Assembly: GCA_023213395.1 (NCBI GenBank)
Contig: CM041465.1
Coordinates: forward strand, 73,291,741-73,355,740
Reading direction: 5' to 3'
Source of the DNA: Cycas panzhihuaensis
Lineage: Eukaryota > Cycadophyta
DNA: 64,000 nt
The number at the start of each line of letters is the position of its first letter. The first letter of the stretch is position 1. Shown here piece after piece: positions 23,780-34,518 of the stretch. The notes beneath the pieces are model-generated. The model saw only the letters and a program-made list of their open reading frames with translations, was not told the origin of the DNA and made no database searches. Position numbers and translations under genes: made by a program.

Positions 23780-24960
23780 TTTGTCTTTCTTATAAGAGAT
23801 TATAAAGTTAAAGACCTACATGTAATCGATCTATTTAGCCCATTCTTCGAATAGAACTGATTGATCCAATAGGCTATGGAGGCTTCGATGGTCTATGAGG
23901 AAAATAAATTTTGATCCCAAGAGATATTAACACCACTTATCCACAGCATGTAGGATGGCTCTTATTTTCTTTTAGTATATATAAATTTAGAGTTCATGAT
24001 CTTTTAGTTTTCGACTTTCAAATGTGATGGGATGGGAGTATTGCATAAGAACAGCACCTAGGCCAAATCCTAATGTGTCATATTCAACCTAGAATAGTTA
24101 GGTAAAATCAAGAGTGACGAGGACTAGGGTATAGGTCATGACTATCTTGAGATGGGACAAGGTAACTTTGGCCTTTAAAAACCATTAAAAGGAGTCTTTG
24201 TAGAGTAAGTTGGTTAGTGAAGTTGAGAGGGAGGCATAGTTTTGTATAAAACAATGATAGAACCCTGTAAAACTAAGGAAAGCTCATAGTTATGTGAGAT
24301 TAGTTAGTGTTGGCCAAGTAGTAATGACTGATATTTTATATAGGTCTACTCATACCCCTTCGGAAGATATGATGTATATCAAATATTGGAGTTCTATTTT
24401 TCCAAACTCATACTTAGAAAGTTTTGGATATTTGGAGATTGATCTCAAAATAGAAAATGTGATAGTCTAACCAAGAACTATAGATAAGGTATCATCAAAG
24501 AAGATGATAATAAGTTTTTAGAGGTAGGGCCCAAAGATCATATTCATGAGTGCTTAGAATGTGGCAGGTGCATTACAAAGGCTGAAAGGCATTACACAGA
24601 ACTCAAAGTGGCCATGATGTATTCTAAAAGTTATTTTATTGCAGTCCTTTAGAGTAATCAATATTTGATAATATCCAAACTGTAAATCTAGCTTAGAGAA
24701 GATTGAGGCTCCATGGATTTCATCTAATATATTATATATCCTTAAAGTGGGGAAGTTTATTTTTATAGTAACCTTATTAAATTCCCTCTAATCCACTCAA
24801 AGAAAAAAAAAAGCCATATTTCTTCCTAACCAAGACTATTGGGGCCACATATAGGCTTTTGTTAGGTCAAATTATTTCTATATCTATCAATTTAATAATG
24901 ATTTTCTTGATTTTATTTTTTAGGAAGTAGGAATTTCTATATGGACAAAGGCTAATGGAG
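23780..24960 (-). pseudogene. chromovirus RT and RNase H
   Basis: Between about 24800 and 24470 the minus frame reads LRIYNILDEIHGASIFSKLD, LQFGYYQILITLKDCNKITF, RIHHGHFEFCVMPFSLCNAP and ATF, then FFDD at the YxDD site. These match the chromovirus RT (FSKLDLRSGYHQIR...FRTHxGHYEFxVMPFGLxNAPATFQ). RNase H follows as VEYDTLGFGLGAVLMQYSHP near 24110-24050; the first catalytic Asp (ETDAS) reads EYDTL. It is inactive because of several stops. Confidence 0.93.
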
Positions 24961-25199
24961 TTGTGATTTAATTAGAGATCAATAGTATGGAAAAAACCAT
25001 GGTTAGGTGGAGTAGTGGTAAGAAGGAGACCAAATACTTTCTCATATTTAGTAATGATATGATGGATGCATAAGTGGATTTGAAGGTTAACTTGAATGTT
25101 ATTAAGGTAAATGATATAAACCATAGAGTTTATGTGTTTAACCCATTTGGTCCTTGAACAATATGAAAGGATTGGTCAAGGAGTTATTTGTGTAATAGG

Positions 25200-25470
25200 T
25201 CCTTAAGGTTTGCAATCATTGAATTCCCAATATAGCATCAAATACTCGTATTAATAGTGCATAGAAGTCTAAGGTTAGGAGGTAGGTGCCAATTTGGATG
25301 TGTAGGATTTTTATAACACCAACATAGTAAAGCTTTTGGTACCCTAGTAGGGAGTAGGTGAAGTCAGTCTTTGGGATAATGTAAAGGTTTAGCTGTTGGG
25401 CCAATTAAATGTCAATAAAGTTTAGGGATGTGCCATCATTGATTAGGATTAACATTGGAGTTTTGCGAAG
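25200..25470 (-). pseudogene. chromovirus aspartic protease
   Basis: Minus frame: LILINDGTSLNFIDI, a stop, LAQQLNLYIIPKTDFTYSLL, then LLTLDFYALLIRVFDAILGI and Q. This is the chromovirus protease pattern (DSGATHNFIS...L...DF.VLPL...D.VLGIQWL). The catalytic motif DSGA is DGTS here. It sits between gag and RT as expected. Confidence 0.85.
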
Positions 25471-25699
25471 GATGCCCTTGACTTATAAGTATTCAGGATA
25501 AGAGGAGGAGGCTACAAGTCAGAGGAATACTTTAGGTTGAGGCTTAGGAGTAAGATCTTCTAGGAAGTCATTATCAACTTCATGCTCTAAATAAAAATTT
25601 GAATGTTCATTTGGAAATAGGATGGGATTGATAGAAAAGACCATACACCTTGGTTTACAAATACAACCATGCCCATCAATCCACTTTTCTAAGCACTAA

Positions 25700-26688
25700 A
25701 CATAGAGGCTGACCTCTATTTAACATTGCTCTTCTACTTGTGATATTTGGACTCTTTCTAATGAGGATTCTTTAGCATATTAATCTATTATAGGGCAAAC
25801 TACATCATCAAGTCATGGTCAGGGACATTAGAAATCTATCTATGGTCGAGCTATATCATCAAACTAGGGTTGAGGCCATTGGAAGTTTGACTAATGGGGT
25901 TATGAGAACCATGGATTGTCCCGTCGAGTAGATAAGGGTCATTTATCCATAAATTTTGCCTCTACTGCTTGAGCCATTTTGATAACTTCCTCAAGAGAGT
26001 TGATGGACAACATCTTGAGGTGCATCTGAATACAGTCTTGGAGACTTGCCACATAAATATCTATTAAGGTTTACTTATCTAGGCCTTAACTTTTAGGGGA
26101 TTGATTGTATAGTACTTGGAATTCATCTGTGAAGACCTCTACTGTTGATATTTGTTTGAGCTATGTCAACTAAGTAAAGAATGATTGGCTCCAAGTGTCT
26201 TCATATTACTCAAAGAAATAATTTATGAAGTGTGACCATGTCTGATTCAAAGGGTATTCTTTTTTATACTAATTGAACTAATGATGAGATTTTCCATCTA
26301 TGTGGATGGAGGCATATAGTAGTTGGTCTTCTTCAACCATGAGGTTAAGAGTGAAATAAGATTCCAATTTATTGATCCAACTGCGAATGCACTCTTTATT
26401 CAAATCATGATCAAAAGTTAGGATGTTGATTTTATGGTGGAGCAACTCTTGCCTGTGTGGATGGCCTCCCTATGATGTATTACATCCATGTGGAAGCTAA
26501 GGAGGAGGAGAGTAAGCCATCATATTCAATATTCCTATACTGTTGGAATTGGACTAATTTATTTGAGTGACTAGTTCTGAGAAATTTACCTTTAAAGGAA
26601 GGTTGGCTAATTCAACTTTCATCTCTTATCAGAAAGCTTTAAGCTTAGTTTCTAGTGAAGAGATCCTTTCTCTTTGTGATTATGCCAT
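25700..26688 (-). pseudogene. chromovirus gag
   Basis: A start at 26688 (minus) gives MA, a stop, then SQRERISSLETKLKAF, the coiled-coil-like N-terminus of such gags. INILTFDHDLNKECIRSWIN and KLESYFTLNLMVEEDQLLYA (about 26440-26310) are the capsid core (F.G.D...WI...E.YF......E.....A). The zinc-knuckle part is not clear. It is interrupted by stops. Confidence 0.8.
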
Positions 26689-27915
26689 CAAAAATATAGA
26701 ATAGGCTTTAAAGAAGTAGGACTTAGTAGAAAAAAGGGGAAATGCATGAAATAGGAAATAACAAGAAAGAACAAATTTTAAAGAAATAGGGAATGCCTTA
26801 AGAAAAAAATAGGATACAAAAGGGATAAAAGGAGAAGGGACTTGAGGTGTTTATAGCTTGTTGACCTCAAAATTTAAGGAACAAAATCACCTAATGCACT
26901 TAGACGAACGTGAAGAGGTCATCAAAATAGGATATGTGAGTTATCGGGGTAAACTTTAGTAGTAAGGCCCACGTGCAGACTATAAAAATTGACTCAGTGT
27001 AACTTGATTATTGTAATGTGATGATCGAAATAAAATGTATGAATTTTAACCATAATATTTTTGGCTATGAACTTTTTAAATTTTTTTTTGTAGTGAGTTC
27101 AATAGCTCATATCATTTTTTATTCTAATAAGGATTGATGAAGTTATGGCCTTCTCTTTGTAGGTCTATATTTTCAGTGATAGATGTACAATAACAATTCA
27201 ACAGACTTAGTTTCTCTATGCAAGTAGGACTTCAAAGTAGAGGAGACCTATCAGACTCTAATACTAGGAGTTCTTAGCTATATAGGCCTTACGATAATTT
27301 TCTCTATCGTTATTGTAGCTTGACCCAATATATTAGGGCACTACCTATAGAAGAAAGATCATTTCTGTAAGATCTATAACTATGTAGAAGTGTTCGTGTA
27401 GGGTAGCTTCTAGCTACTAACTACTGGCCTGTGCAACACAAAAGGCAAATAACCAAAGGTTTGCCCATTCTAAGATGGGTAGGGAGCCTATCAGGGTCCT
27501 CATATATACCTGAGGGTACGTAGAGGCTTGATTCTATAAGGGAGTTTTGTCTAAACCTTGGTTCAATAAACTTAACTAAAGTCCTTCATGCAAGGGCAGA
27601 AAAGCCATAATATTCTTAGCTTAGAGTAATAGATCCTCATGATATTTATAAACCTCTAGTACAAGGTCTCTACCTAACTAATTTAGGCAGTTACCAAGCA
27701 AAGTTATCTACCCAAAAGAGGGAGGGAGGGAGCAAAAAATGGTAGATACTAAGCAGCATAATCTATCGTTGAACAAAAAATTAAAATGACTGAAAGCTGA
27801 AACTAAAAAAATATATATATATAGTACAAGAGAAGGGTTATGAGTGTAACTAAAGAAAAAAAAACAATTCCCTCTTTTTCAACTTCTGAATACCTCAATA
27901 GGGTTATAAAACCTT
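26689..27915 (-). other. chromovirus leader
   Basis: About 1.2 kb of leader between PBS and gag without recognisable coding. It includes a purine run (27721-27740) and a short TA microsatellite (27811-27823). Confidence 0.6.
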
Positions 27916-27927
27916 GTTCTGATACTA
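27916..27927 (-). other. chromovirus primer-binding site
   Basis: The minus strand reads TAGTATCAGAAC, two bases from the LTR end: the initiator-Met PBS with two G-to-A changes. Confidence 0.88.
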
Positions 27928-28094
27928 TTTGGAGTGTATCTTCCTAAAATCATCCTTGTGAGTTTGAAGGAGAAAGAGTTGAAAGATGAAACAAAGCACT
28001 TTTATTAACTCTGGAATCCAATATTATAGAATATGTAACAAACCGTTACACCAAAACCCCGAGGTGTTAGTGAAGACCACCCAAGTGTGTAACA

Positions 28095-28109
28095 ATACCT
28101 CCCCCACAT
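28095..28109 (-). other. TRIM polypurine tract
   Basis: The minus strand reads ATGTGGGGGAGGTAT directly before the 3' LTR terminus. Confidence 0.85.
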
Positions 28110-28236
28110 GGCATCGACGTCCCGACGACCCACACTTGGTGACCCACACTCGATAATTTCGCGCCCCATCGGGCCCTGGACGAAGACTACTATGCCGGCG
28201 TTCTATCGAGGTCGTCCCCTCCAAGGTCGTCCCCTC

Positions 28237-28251
28237 CGGGACTCGAACCCG
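28237..28251 (-). promoter_or_regulatory. T-arm / Pol III B-box-like motif in the TRIM
   Basis: The minus strand reads CGGGTTCGAGTCCCG: a 4-bp stem closing a 7-base TTCGAGT loop, the shape of a tRNA T-arm. It contains GGTTCGAGTCC (28249-28239), an exact fit to the B-box consensus GGTTCGANNCC. No convincing A-box was found. Function is inference. Confidence 0.6.
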
Positions 28252-28259
28252 TGACCTTG

Positions 28260-28271
28260 GCTCTGATACCA
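28260..28271 (-). other. TRIM primer-binding site
   Basis: The minus strand reads TGGTATCAGAGC, two bases from the LTR end: a perfect initiator-Met PBS, unlike the decayed ones of the older elements. Confidence 0.93.
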
Positions 28272-28639
28272 CTTGTAACAAACCGTTACACCAAAACCCC
28301 GAGGTGTTAGTGAAGACCACCCAAGTGTGTAACAGAATAGCTCATACAATAGACAGCAAAAGAGCACAAAAGTACTTTTCCTTAAGAAAAGGAAATAATA
28401 ATTAGTATCTATTATAAGTAATCTCTAGCCTCTAAAGAGACAAAAGAGGGTCTCTCTTTAGCAATCCTATTAATGGCCCTAATGGTCTTACATATCATTA
28501 GTGGCCCTAATGACCTTATATATCATTAGAGGGCTTAGCAGCCTACGCATAAAACTTAATAGTTAACATCAATACTTAACCCTTGATGGTTTCTCCATAT
28601 TAGTGCCTCTTCTGGTTAAGAAGATGGGATTATGTTACA

Positions 28640-28969
28640 CTTTGAGTAAGAGACTAGAAAAGATTCTATAGATTTACTATGCTACAAACCTACAAAATAT
28701 TTTTTCTATTCAAAAAAATGAAAAAAAACATTAATTTTTATGTATTTTCTCTGTTACATATACAAAATACACCTCAAAAATTTTCTAAAAAATAAATTTG
28801 TTGATTTTTAACCCTTAATATTATATCTGAGATAGAAAAGATAGAGTAAACAAAGCAAAAAACAACCTTAGATCACTTTCAAAGTGTGAAGGTCATCATT
28901 AAGGGTTTGGTGTACTTCCTCAAGCCTACAAATAGTAAATACTCTTCTCCACTATACTTTGAAACCAAA
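28640..28969 (-). other. copia C1 leader, third piece, with PBS
   Basis: The minus strand continues the C1 leader to a decayed PBS next to the LTR (TTGGTTTCAAAG, near 28967-28956), where the sister copy has TTAGTATCAGAG at 39376. The block near 28905 matches 39428-39450. Confidence 0.75.
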
Positions 28970-29497
28970 TGTTGAAGGTGGAATATGCTTTGATACCATG
29001 AAAACAACATAAGATCTCTTAGAGAGGGAGTGTGCTAAGAGATTAAGAAAATTAACATCAAATTAATAGCACTAAATGGACAAATAAGTAAGCAAATATA
29101 AACTCAAGCATATGAAGATAATAGAGATGGAAGAGTAAGAATTGTTCCTATCTCTAAATAATAATATTAACTGGTATTCAAATGAGAAACATAACAATAC
29201 AATATCTTGCTTTCATTGTACTCTACATGAGAAATGATCTCAATATATAGAGAAGAAGGAGGAATCTTAATAGGTTATATATTTGACACTTGTTAAACAT
29301 GTACGTATTGACCCATATGTATTTACATCTGTAAAAGTGTATGAGAGGTACATTGACACTCAAGTTATAACATCATGTTACTAAAATGAATGTGGGTGTG
29401 TAGTTTATCACATTAGGTAGTAAAGCACCTTTACATAAAGTACATGATATTATAATATAAAGTACATGAATTAACATTTAAATATAAAGGTCTAACA
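28970..29497 (-). mobile_element. copia C1 5' LTR
   Basis: 528 bp, TGTTGAAGG...GTCTAACA, partner of 10553-11043. Relative to the partner it has a private segment near 29385-29420. Confidence 0.88.
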
Positions 29498-29825
29498 ACA
29501 ACTATATTAAGAAATAAATAAATAAACAAGTTAAATCATGAGACATAGATTTATAGTGGGAAAACCAAGTAGGGAAAAACTACTCTCTTTAGTATTAGCC
29601 TATTTATTAATGAACTTGAACTTAATTACATATTTCTTAAATCTCTCTTCAGTGATCTCTTACCCTTAATCCTTTTAGATCTTGGGTACTCATCTCTCCA
29701 CTTAATATAAAGTGCTTGATATCTTTTTATAGAGTTTCCACAACATAATTGACTAATAAGATATCACCTCTTCATTAATCAATCATATAAGGTAATATTA
29801 TATTATCACTTAACATATTCTAATA
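29498..29825 (-). mobile_element. element 0: 5' LTR, right piece
   Basis: Continues the LTR begun at 10443 and ends CTAATA (CA changed to TA). The second half matches 7925-8136. The block TTTATAGTGGGAAAACCAAG is typical of a plant LTR transcription start/leader area. Confidence 0.65.
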
Positions 29826-31640
29826 GTAAGTATATTTATTATTTTATCCATCCATAGCATGGAAAATTGATACTTGCTTGTGATCTTATTGATTGCTCAT
29901 GAATCGACATATATCCTCCACAATCCATCTTTCTTTAAAGTGAGTAATGTAAGAGTAGCACATAGGCTTATACTTTCATAGATTAATCCCTTCTCTATCA
30001 ATTATTAGCTCTATCCATTCCTCTTCTCACTCTCTTACTGACTTAATTTATATGTAGCCTGATTTAATAAACTCAAGTTAAGAATTAAGTCTATTTAGTG
30101 GGTGATACATCTAGTGGATGGAAGTCATGTTGGTACATCTTGTAGTATAATATCCTTATCTTTCTTCAAAAGCTCCTTGACTTTGTATGGCATTTATGCA
30201 TTCTTCTCATTCTCTACCTTCCTCACTACCAAAGTATAAAATACATTAGTAACTTTTACATCCCTCATAAATTGTTTAGTAGATAAGATAATACTTATTG
30301 GTTCTTCCTCCCCCATAGGTGTGATTTTAAATCTTCTTCCATCCTTTGAAATGGTATGTGTATTCTTACCATTATGGATTGCCCTCTTTCAAACTTCCAT
30401 GGTTGATTCAATAGTACATGATAATCATCCATGGGGATAACATCATACTATATTTCATCCTTATACTCATTGATCTTAAATGTAATTAGATACCTCTCTT
30501 TTACTATGCCTTTGCTACCCTTCTTAAATTATAAAATCTTATATGATAACAGATGTTTATAACATGGTAATTTCAACTTTTGCACCATCTCTATAATAAC
30601 CATATTTTCACAATTACTACTATTGATGATATTTTTATAAAGACTATATCTTGACTTGTATTTTATCCTGAAAATGCTCTTTCTTTTCCCCACCTAATTC
30701 TCCCCTAGTTATTTCCCTTCAATAGGCACTAATAATATTTTATCCAACATCAATCTTGCTAAAATTTCAAAAGTAGATGACTCAACCTTCTCCTCTTCCT
30801 ATGTCAAGTTCATCCCTTATTCTTCTTCCTGTGGCTTATCTTCATTCTTTAGGGAACATTCAAATGCTTAGTGACCCTCATGCCCACATCTAAAATATGT
30901 GAAAGTCTTCCTAGGTGGATTGAGTTGTATGTTATAACCTCAGCCTCTTAGTGGCATGCAATCACTAGGGCCTTTACCTTGTGAAGAGGTATAATCGCTT
31001 CCTCTTTATAGAAGACCAGGTTTAAAACCCTCTAATTTCTTGCTTCTAAAATTGCCTTCTCTAGATAACAATTTGACTTTACCTTTACCTTTCTAAATTG
31101 AAAATTTTGCCATTTTAATAATAGATATTTTACTTGCACTATTGGTTAACTTCTCTTATACTCTTGAAACAAATTGATATACCTTCTCTAATGTTTCCAC
31201 TTTGTGTAAAGTAAGTTCAACTTGAATGGGAAAAGTTTGACCATTCGTGTATCTAAAATCTATCTGCTCTTCACCTTTTTCATGCATATCCCTTATTGAT
31301 AGTTTATAGAATTCATCTATGTACCTATATACATTATTTTTTCTTTATCTAAGATTATAAAATTACTTAAATAGACTATCTATAATCTACATGGATAAAA
31401 TTCTCTTTGATGCCATTTTATTCCAAATTTGAATCTTCTATTTATGTTTCTTCTCTCTTCACTTCTACAAGCGCTACCACCATATGATTGCACTATTGTT
31501 TAACCTTATACACACGAATTTCACCCCCTTAGGGTCTTTAATCTCTTCCTACTTGAAACACTTTTCCATAGTGTAAATCCAACCCATTAATTTCTCTAAC
31601 TTTACACTTCCTCTTAAGTTTGAAACCTTCATTTTTGTTG
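29826..31640 (-). pseudogene. gypsy fragment: gag, zinc knuckle, protease region, RT start
   Basis: The gag core at 31600-31150 has LEKLMGWIYTMEKCF, KGVKFVCIRLNNSAIIWW, FYKLSIRDMHEKGEEQIDFR and YTNG, matching plant gypsy gag (VKLVAxRLxGxAxxWW...EFYxLxxRN). A zinc knuckle, YFRCGHEGHxAFEC (30898-30856), lacks its first Cys (Tyr, TGT to TAT). At 29980-29830 the RT start is clear: LIEKGLIYESISL, then KKDGLWRIYVDSxAINKITS and KYQF. RT stops at the LTR of element 0, which inserted there. The remaining RT, RNase H and integrase are not found on the far side of element 0. Confidence 0.85.
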
Positions 31641-31879
31641 CTCTCTTTTCCTCTTCCAACAATCTAATCAATAATTCTACCACATCAATAGTATTAAAGT
31701 TTAATGTTTATTTGGATCATAATGTATAGTTATGAGCCTCCCCTTTTATTCTTGTATTATTAGTTTATTTTTCTAATTCTCTATAATACAAGAATGGTTA
31801 GTCACTAGGGGTTATACCGCCTTCCTCCCATATATCAATCATAAGGGAATTAATATTCCTTTTAGGTTTGTATATATAC

Positions 31880-32219
31880 TACAGTGATCCTAAATTGGAT
31901 TCATTCCTCAAACACAAAAGAAAGCTAAAATGAAAGTTGAATAAGCACAATTGCCATAGGTACAAAGTGCCAAACAAAATTAGGATTGATCTAAAAACAA
32001 AACTTACATAGCAAAATGGTAGTTTCTCCTATTTATAGGTGCTAATATGGCTCCTTATTAAAAAATTGACATGAATAATAATATTAATAATAAAATACTG
32101 ATTTCTTAATATAAAAATCAAGTTCGTATTAATTTAAAAATATCAACTCCTTAATAATAATAATAAAATTAATTTCTTATGAAATACCAACTCTTCCTTA
32201 ATAAATTAAGATCGCTACA
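31880..32219 (-). mobile_element. gypsy LTR, middle copy
   Basis: It aligns with 34519-34811 (shared CTGAATAAGCACAAT and AATAATATTAATAATAAAAT). It runs from TACAGTGATCC to CGCTACA (TG changed to TA). A minus-strand purine tract, GATGGAGGGATTGGT, lies at 32220-32234, so it can serve as 3' LTR of the segment to its right. It could also be the 5' LTR of the gag-RT fragment to its left. Confidence 0.75.
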
Positions 32220-32234
32220 ACCAATCCCTCCATC

Positions 32235-33395
32235 AAGGAATACTTTGCCCATGAAGTATTTGTAATCTTGTTACTTAGAAGTCTAGAGCTTATACCTCCT
32301 CATAGATATATCTTTTATCCTCCACCTATTAAGGTTAGAATATCATAGGCTTTTAGTTCTCCACTATTTTATCTTCTTGAATCAACCAATATATATTATA
32401 TATTATTTATGATAATGCTTTATCTATAACTACTTTTATTTGTGGCTTTATTATTGATCAACCCTTAAACCTGTGTGTTCTAAGGTCTTGCCTCCTGCTT
32501 ACATATTATATTCACTTATAATTGCCTTTAAGGGGAAATTGAGGGAATGCAGGGAAAAGGTGTGGATTATGGAAATGGTCTTAGGGAGGTAGGTTTTAGG
32601 AATAAAAGATAGGGATGTAAGCATGGAATTTTATGTGGGAACTATAGAATATGAGGTGTGGATTTCATGAGGAAAGATATATGTCCATAGATATTAAGGA
32701 TAAGGAATTAAAAAGCATAAGACATAAATGAGTTGTATTATGAGGAGAACTAGGGAGAATCATATATAAAAAATTGAATGGAGAAGGTAATTTATAATAA
32801 ATAGGTTAGGTAAGAAGGAGACAAAAAAATTTATGGATAAAAGGTGATATTATATAGAATAAAGGGTGAATAAATCTATATCTATGAGCAAATTTAGGGT
32901 TTGATGGGGATAAGGGAAACAAGTGGGGAATTAGAGCTAGGCATTCATTATAAAAAAAAGGTTTTGGTAACATAATATAAAGATGATTTATAGAGTAATA
33001 TAAAGGGATAAAAGGAAAATATATATATAATAGTGAGAAGGGTGGTGATAGCAAGAGTGGAGATGTAGAGAGAAAAAGGCAAATACTTTATAAAAGGGGT
33101 GTATAATGATAAAATTAGGAGTTGAATCTTATTAGGAATGGCTCAAAAGATGAGGAATGTGGGGATGGTGATAAGGGAGCTTCCTAGTGAATGGGACATA
33201 AAGGAGAATCTCAAGTGGAATAGGAATTTCATCTACCAAGAGCAGGGAATCTAGGGCTATAAGTTCTAATTTATTTATAGGACTTTGTGGGTTAATTGGG
33301 AAGGGAATTTTCAAGGCTATAGCACTTAGGAAATCAACATAAGTAAGGAAACATCTAAAATAAATGGGTAAATATAAGATATGATTAAAATTTAA
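32235..33395 (-). other. gypsy interior without recognisable coding
   Basis: AT- and purine-rich DNA (G-rich on the plus strand, 32520-33320). The minus frames at 33054-32806 and 33314-33132 are Pro/Ile/Leu-rich composition effects with no domain. Confidence 0.5.
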
Positions 33396-33970
33396 AGCAA
33401 GTACCTTTTCATAATCATCTTGTGTCTCATATTTTTACTTGATTTGCTCATTGGTGGGCACTTCTATACTTGACTTATGTGAGTCACTTTTTCCTTCATT
33501 GAATTGCTCCACAATAGGCTCTTTGTTAGATCATTATTTAACCAACTCAAGTGCCTTCTCGCTTACACCCTTCATAAGGCTAGTTTTTCCTTAATTGTGT
33601 TATATACTCTTGATAGGGCTTCTTATTGACCCTTTTTCCTATCTTCTTCTTGTTAATCTTCTACGAGACTTTGAAAATTATCACTAATTTTGCAATCTCT
33701 CCAATGTTCTCCTTGCCACTTCTTGACCCTTTTAATCAAAGTTAACTAAGAAACATCCTAAGAAACCCAACTAACCTAATGTAAAGATGCTTTAATTGCC
33801 CACTCATAAGCCTTTCCATCCAAATATGACATAATAATTAGAAAAAAATCTCCTTTTCACACTTGGTGTGAAATCTTAAGGCATTCTTTAATCTTGTCCA
33901 ACCATTCTAAAAATCATACTTCTCAATCTCTAGTGAAAATTGGGATATCTACCTCTATCATTAGATATCA
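33396..33970 (-). pseudogene. gypsy gag remnant between two LTRs
   Basis: Minus frame with stops: IPIFTRD, FLEWLDKIKECLKISHQV, then FFLIIMSYLDGKAYEWAIKA and IKRVKKWQ. It fits the gypsy gag capsid pattern (F.G...FLEWL...E..F.......K......L.G.A..W). No protease, RT or integrase was found between this and the left LTR, so the element is deleted or non-autonomous. Confidence 0.6.
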
Positions 33971-34504
33971 ATTTTAAATAATTATTATTATATTAAATCA
34001 ACTCTAAAATGCATTATATCATACCTCAAAATGATATCCTTTGAATCAAGGTTCCAATATTTTAGACAAAATTGAGTTTTGATACCTATAATAGAAGTTA
34101 CGGCCCTTTTAAAGTGGGTCACAATCATGGTTTTAGGGGACTATAATTGTACCTATTATAAAAATTATAATAATATTTTATTTTGATATCCAATGAATTT
34201 AAAATCACTTCAAACATAAAGTAAATTTCAAGATACATAGAATTAAAAAAGAAAAAATGAGGTCAATCAAATACTTATAGTTAAATTTATAGTCATTTGA
34301 AGTTGTGGTAGGAGATTTTAGGCCTTAAAGATAATGATAGATAATAGGTCAAAACTAAATTTCTTACAATTTCACTTTAAAACCTATAATATAACCACTC
34401 AAAATTTGTAGAACAAGTTTAATCAATTCAAATTCATATTTATTTTTTTATCATTCTTCTATTTATACTTCTGAAAATGTAAATTATTAATACAAAAAAA
34501 TGAA
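33971..34504 (-). other. gypsy leader, no gene
   Basis: AT-rich sequence between the gag remnant and the PBS. Nothing else was seen. Confidence 0.5.
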
Positions 34505-34516
34505 ACTCTAATACCA
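34505..34516 (-). other. gypsy primer-binding site
   Basis: The minus strand reads TGGTATTAGAGT, two bases from the LTR end: an initiator-Met PBS with two changed bases. Confidence 0.8.
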
Positions 34517-34518
34517 CT

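Larger units (their letters stand above)
28034..28334 (-). mobile_element. TRIM/SMART-like miniature LTR retrotransposon
   Basis: A 301-bp unit with identical 61-bp direct LTRs (28034-28094 and 28274-28334), each TGTAACAAACC...GTGTAACA. It has a perfect 5-bp TSD, GAATA (28029-28033 and 28335-28339), a PBS at 28260-28271 and a PPT at 28095-28109. It has no coding capacity, so reverse transcription would need enzymes in trans. It is clearly richer in G+C and CpG than its surroundings. LTR identity and CpG content both indicate a recent insertion. The small size resembles the plant SMART/TRIM group; exact family membership is not shown here. Confidence 0.95.
21860..28639 (-). mobile_element. Ty3/gypsy chromovirus, nested in C1
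   Basis: LTRs at 21860-22246 and 27930-28639 (the latter enlarged by a TRIM), a PBS at 27916-27927, gag, protease, RT, RNase H, integrase and a chromodomain-like tail in the minus orientation. The TSD is CTCTG (21855-21859) and CTTTG (28640-28644). Outside the LTRs the copia C1 leader continues on both sides. All frames carry stops. Confidence 0.92.
27930..28639 (-). mobile_element. chromovirus 5' LTR, interrupted by a TRIM
   Basis: From TGGAGTGTATC to ATGTTACA. Removing the TRIM and one TSD copy leaves about 404 bp, close to the 387 bp of its partner. The excess includes a private 28-bp tandem duplication (28474-28501 and 28502-28529). Confidence 0.92.
10553..29497 (-). mobile_element. Ty1/copia C1, split by two later insertions
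   Basis: The pieces 10553-14504, 20655-21859 and 28640-29497 join in that order to give one minus-oriented copia with 3' LTR, PPT, RT start, integrase, protease, gag, a long leader, PBS and 5' LTR. The plus-strand copy at 38843-45874 has the same LTR and leader without interruption. For example, the leader block CCAAACCCTTAATGATNACC is at 39428 in that copy and, inverted, near 28900 here. The TSD is ATAAT/ACAAC. RT is deleted after its first third, so the element is defective beyond the insertions. Confidence 0.85.

Noticed and set aside
28230-28275. Possible tRNA gene on the strength of the T-arm and CTCTGATACCA
   Set aside because: No D-arm, anticodon arm or acceptor pairing could be found; the T-arm and the CCA-like end are on opposite strands in function (hairpin and PBS).
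28024-28320. 98-residue minus-strand open frame with high GC
   Set aside because: It runs through the TRIM LTRs, PBS and PPT; the same peptide start is repeated at both ends because the LTRs are identical. It is an artefact of the repeat.
32806-33314. Two Pro/Ile/Leu-rich minus frames
   Set aside because: They come from G- and A-rich plus-strand sequence inside a gypsy interior; no motif, no conservation seen.
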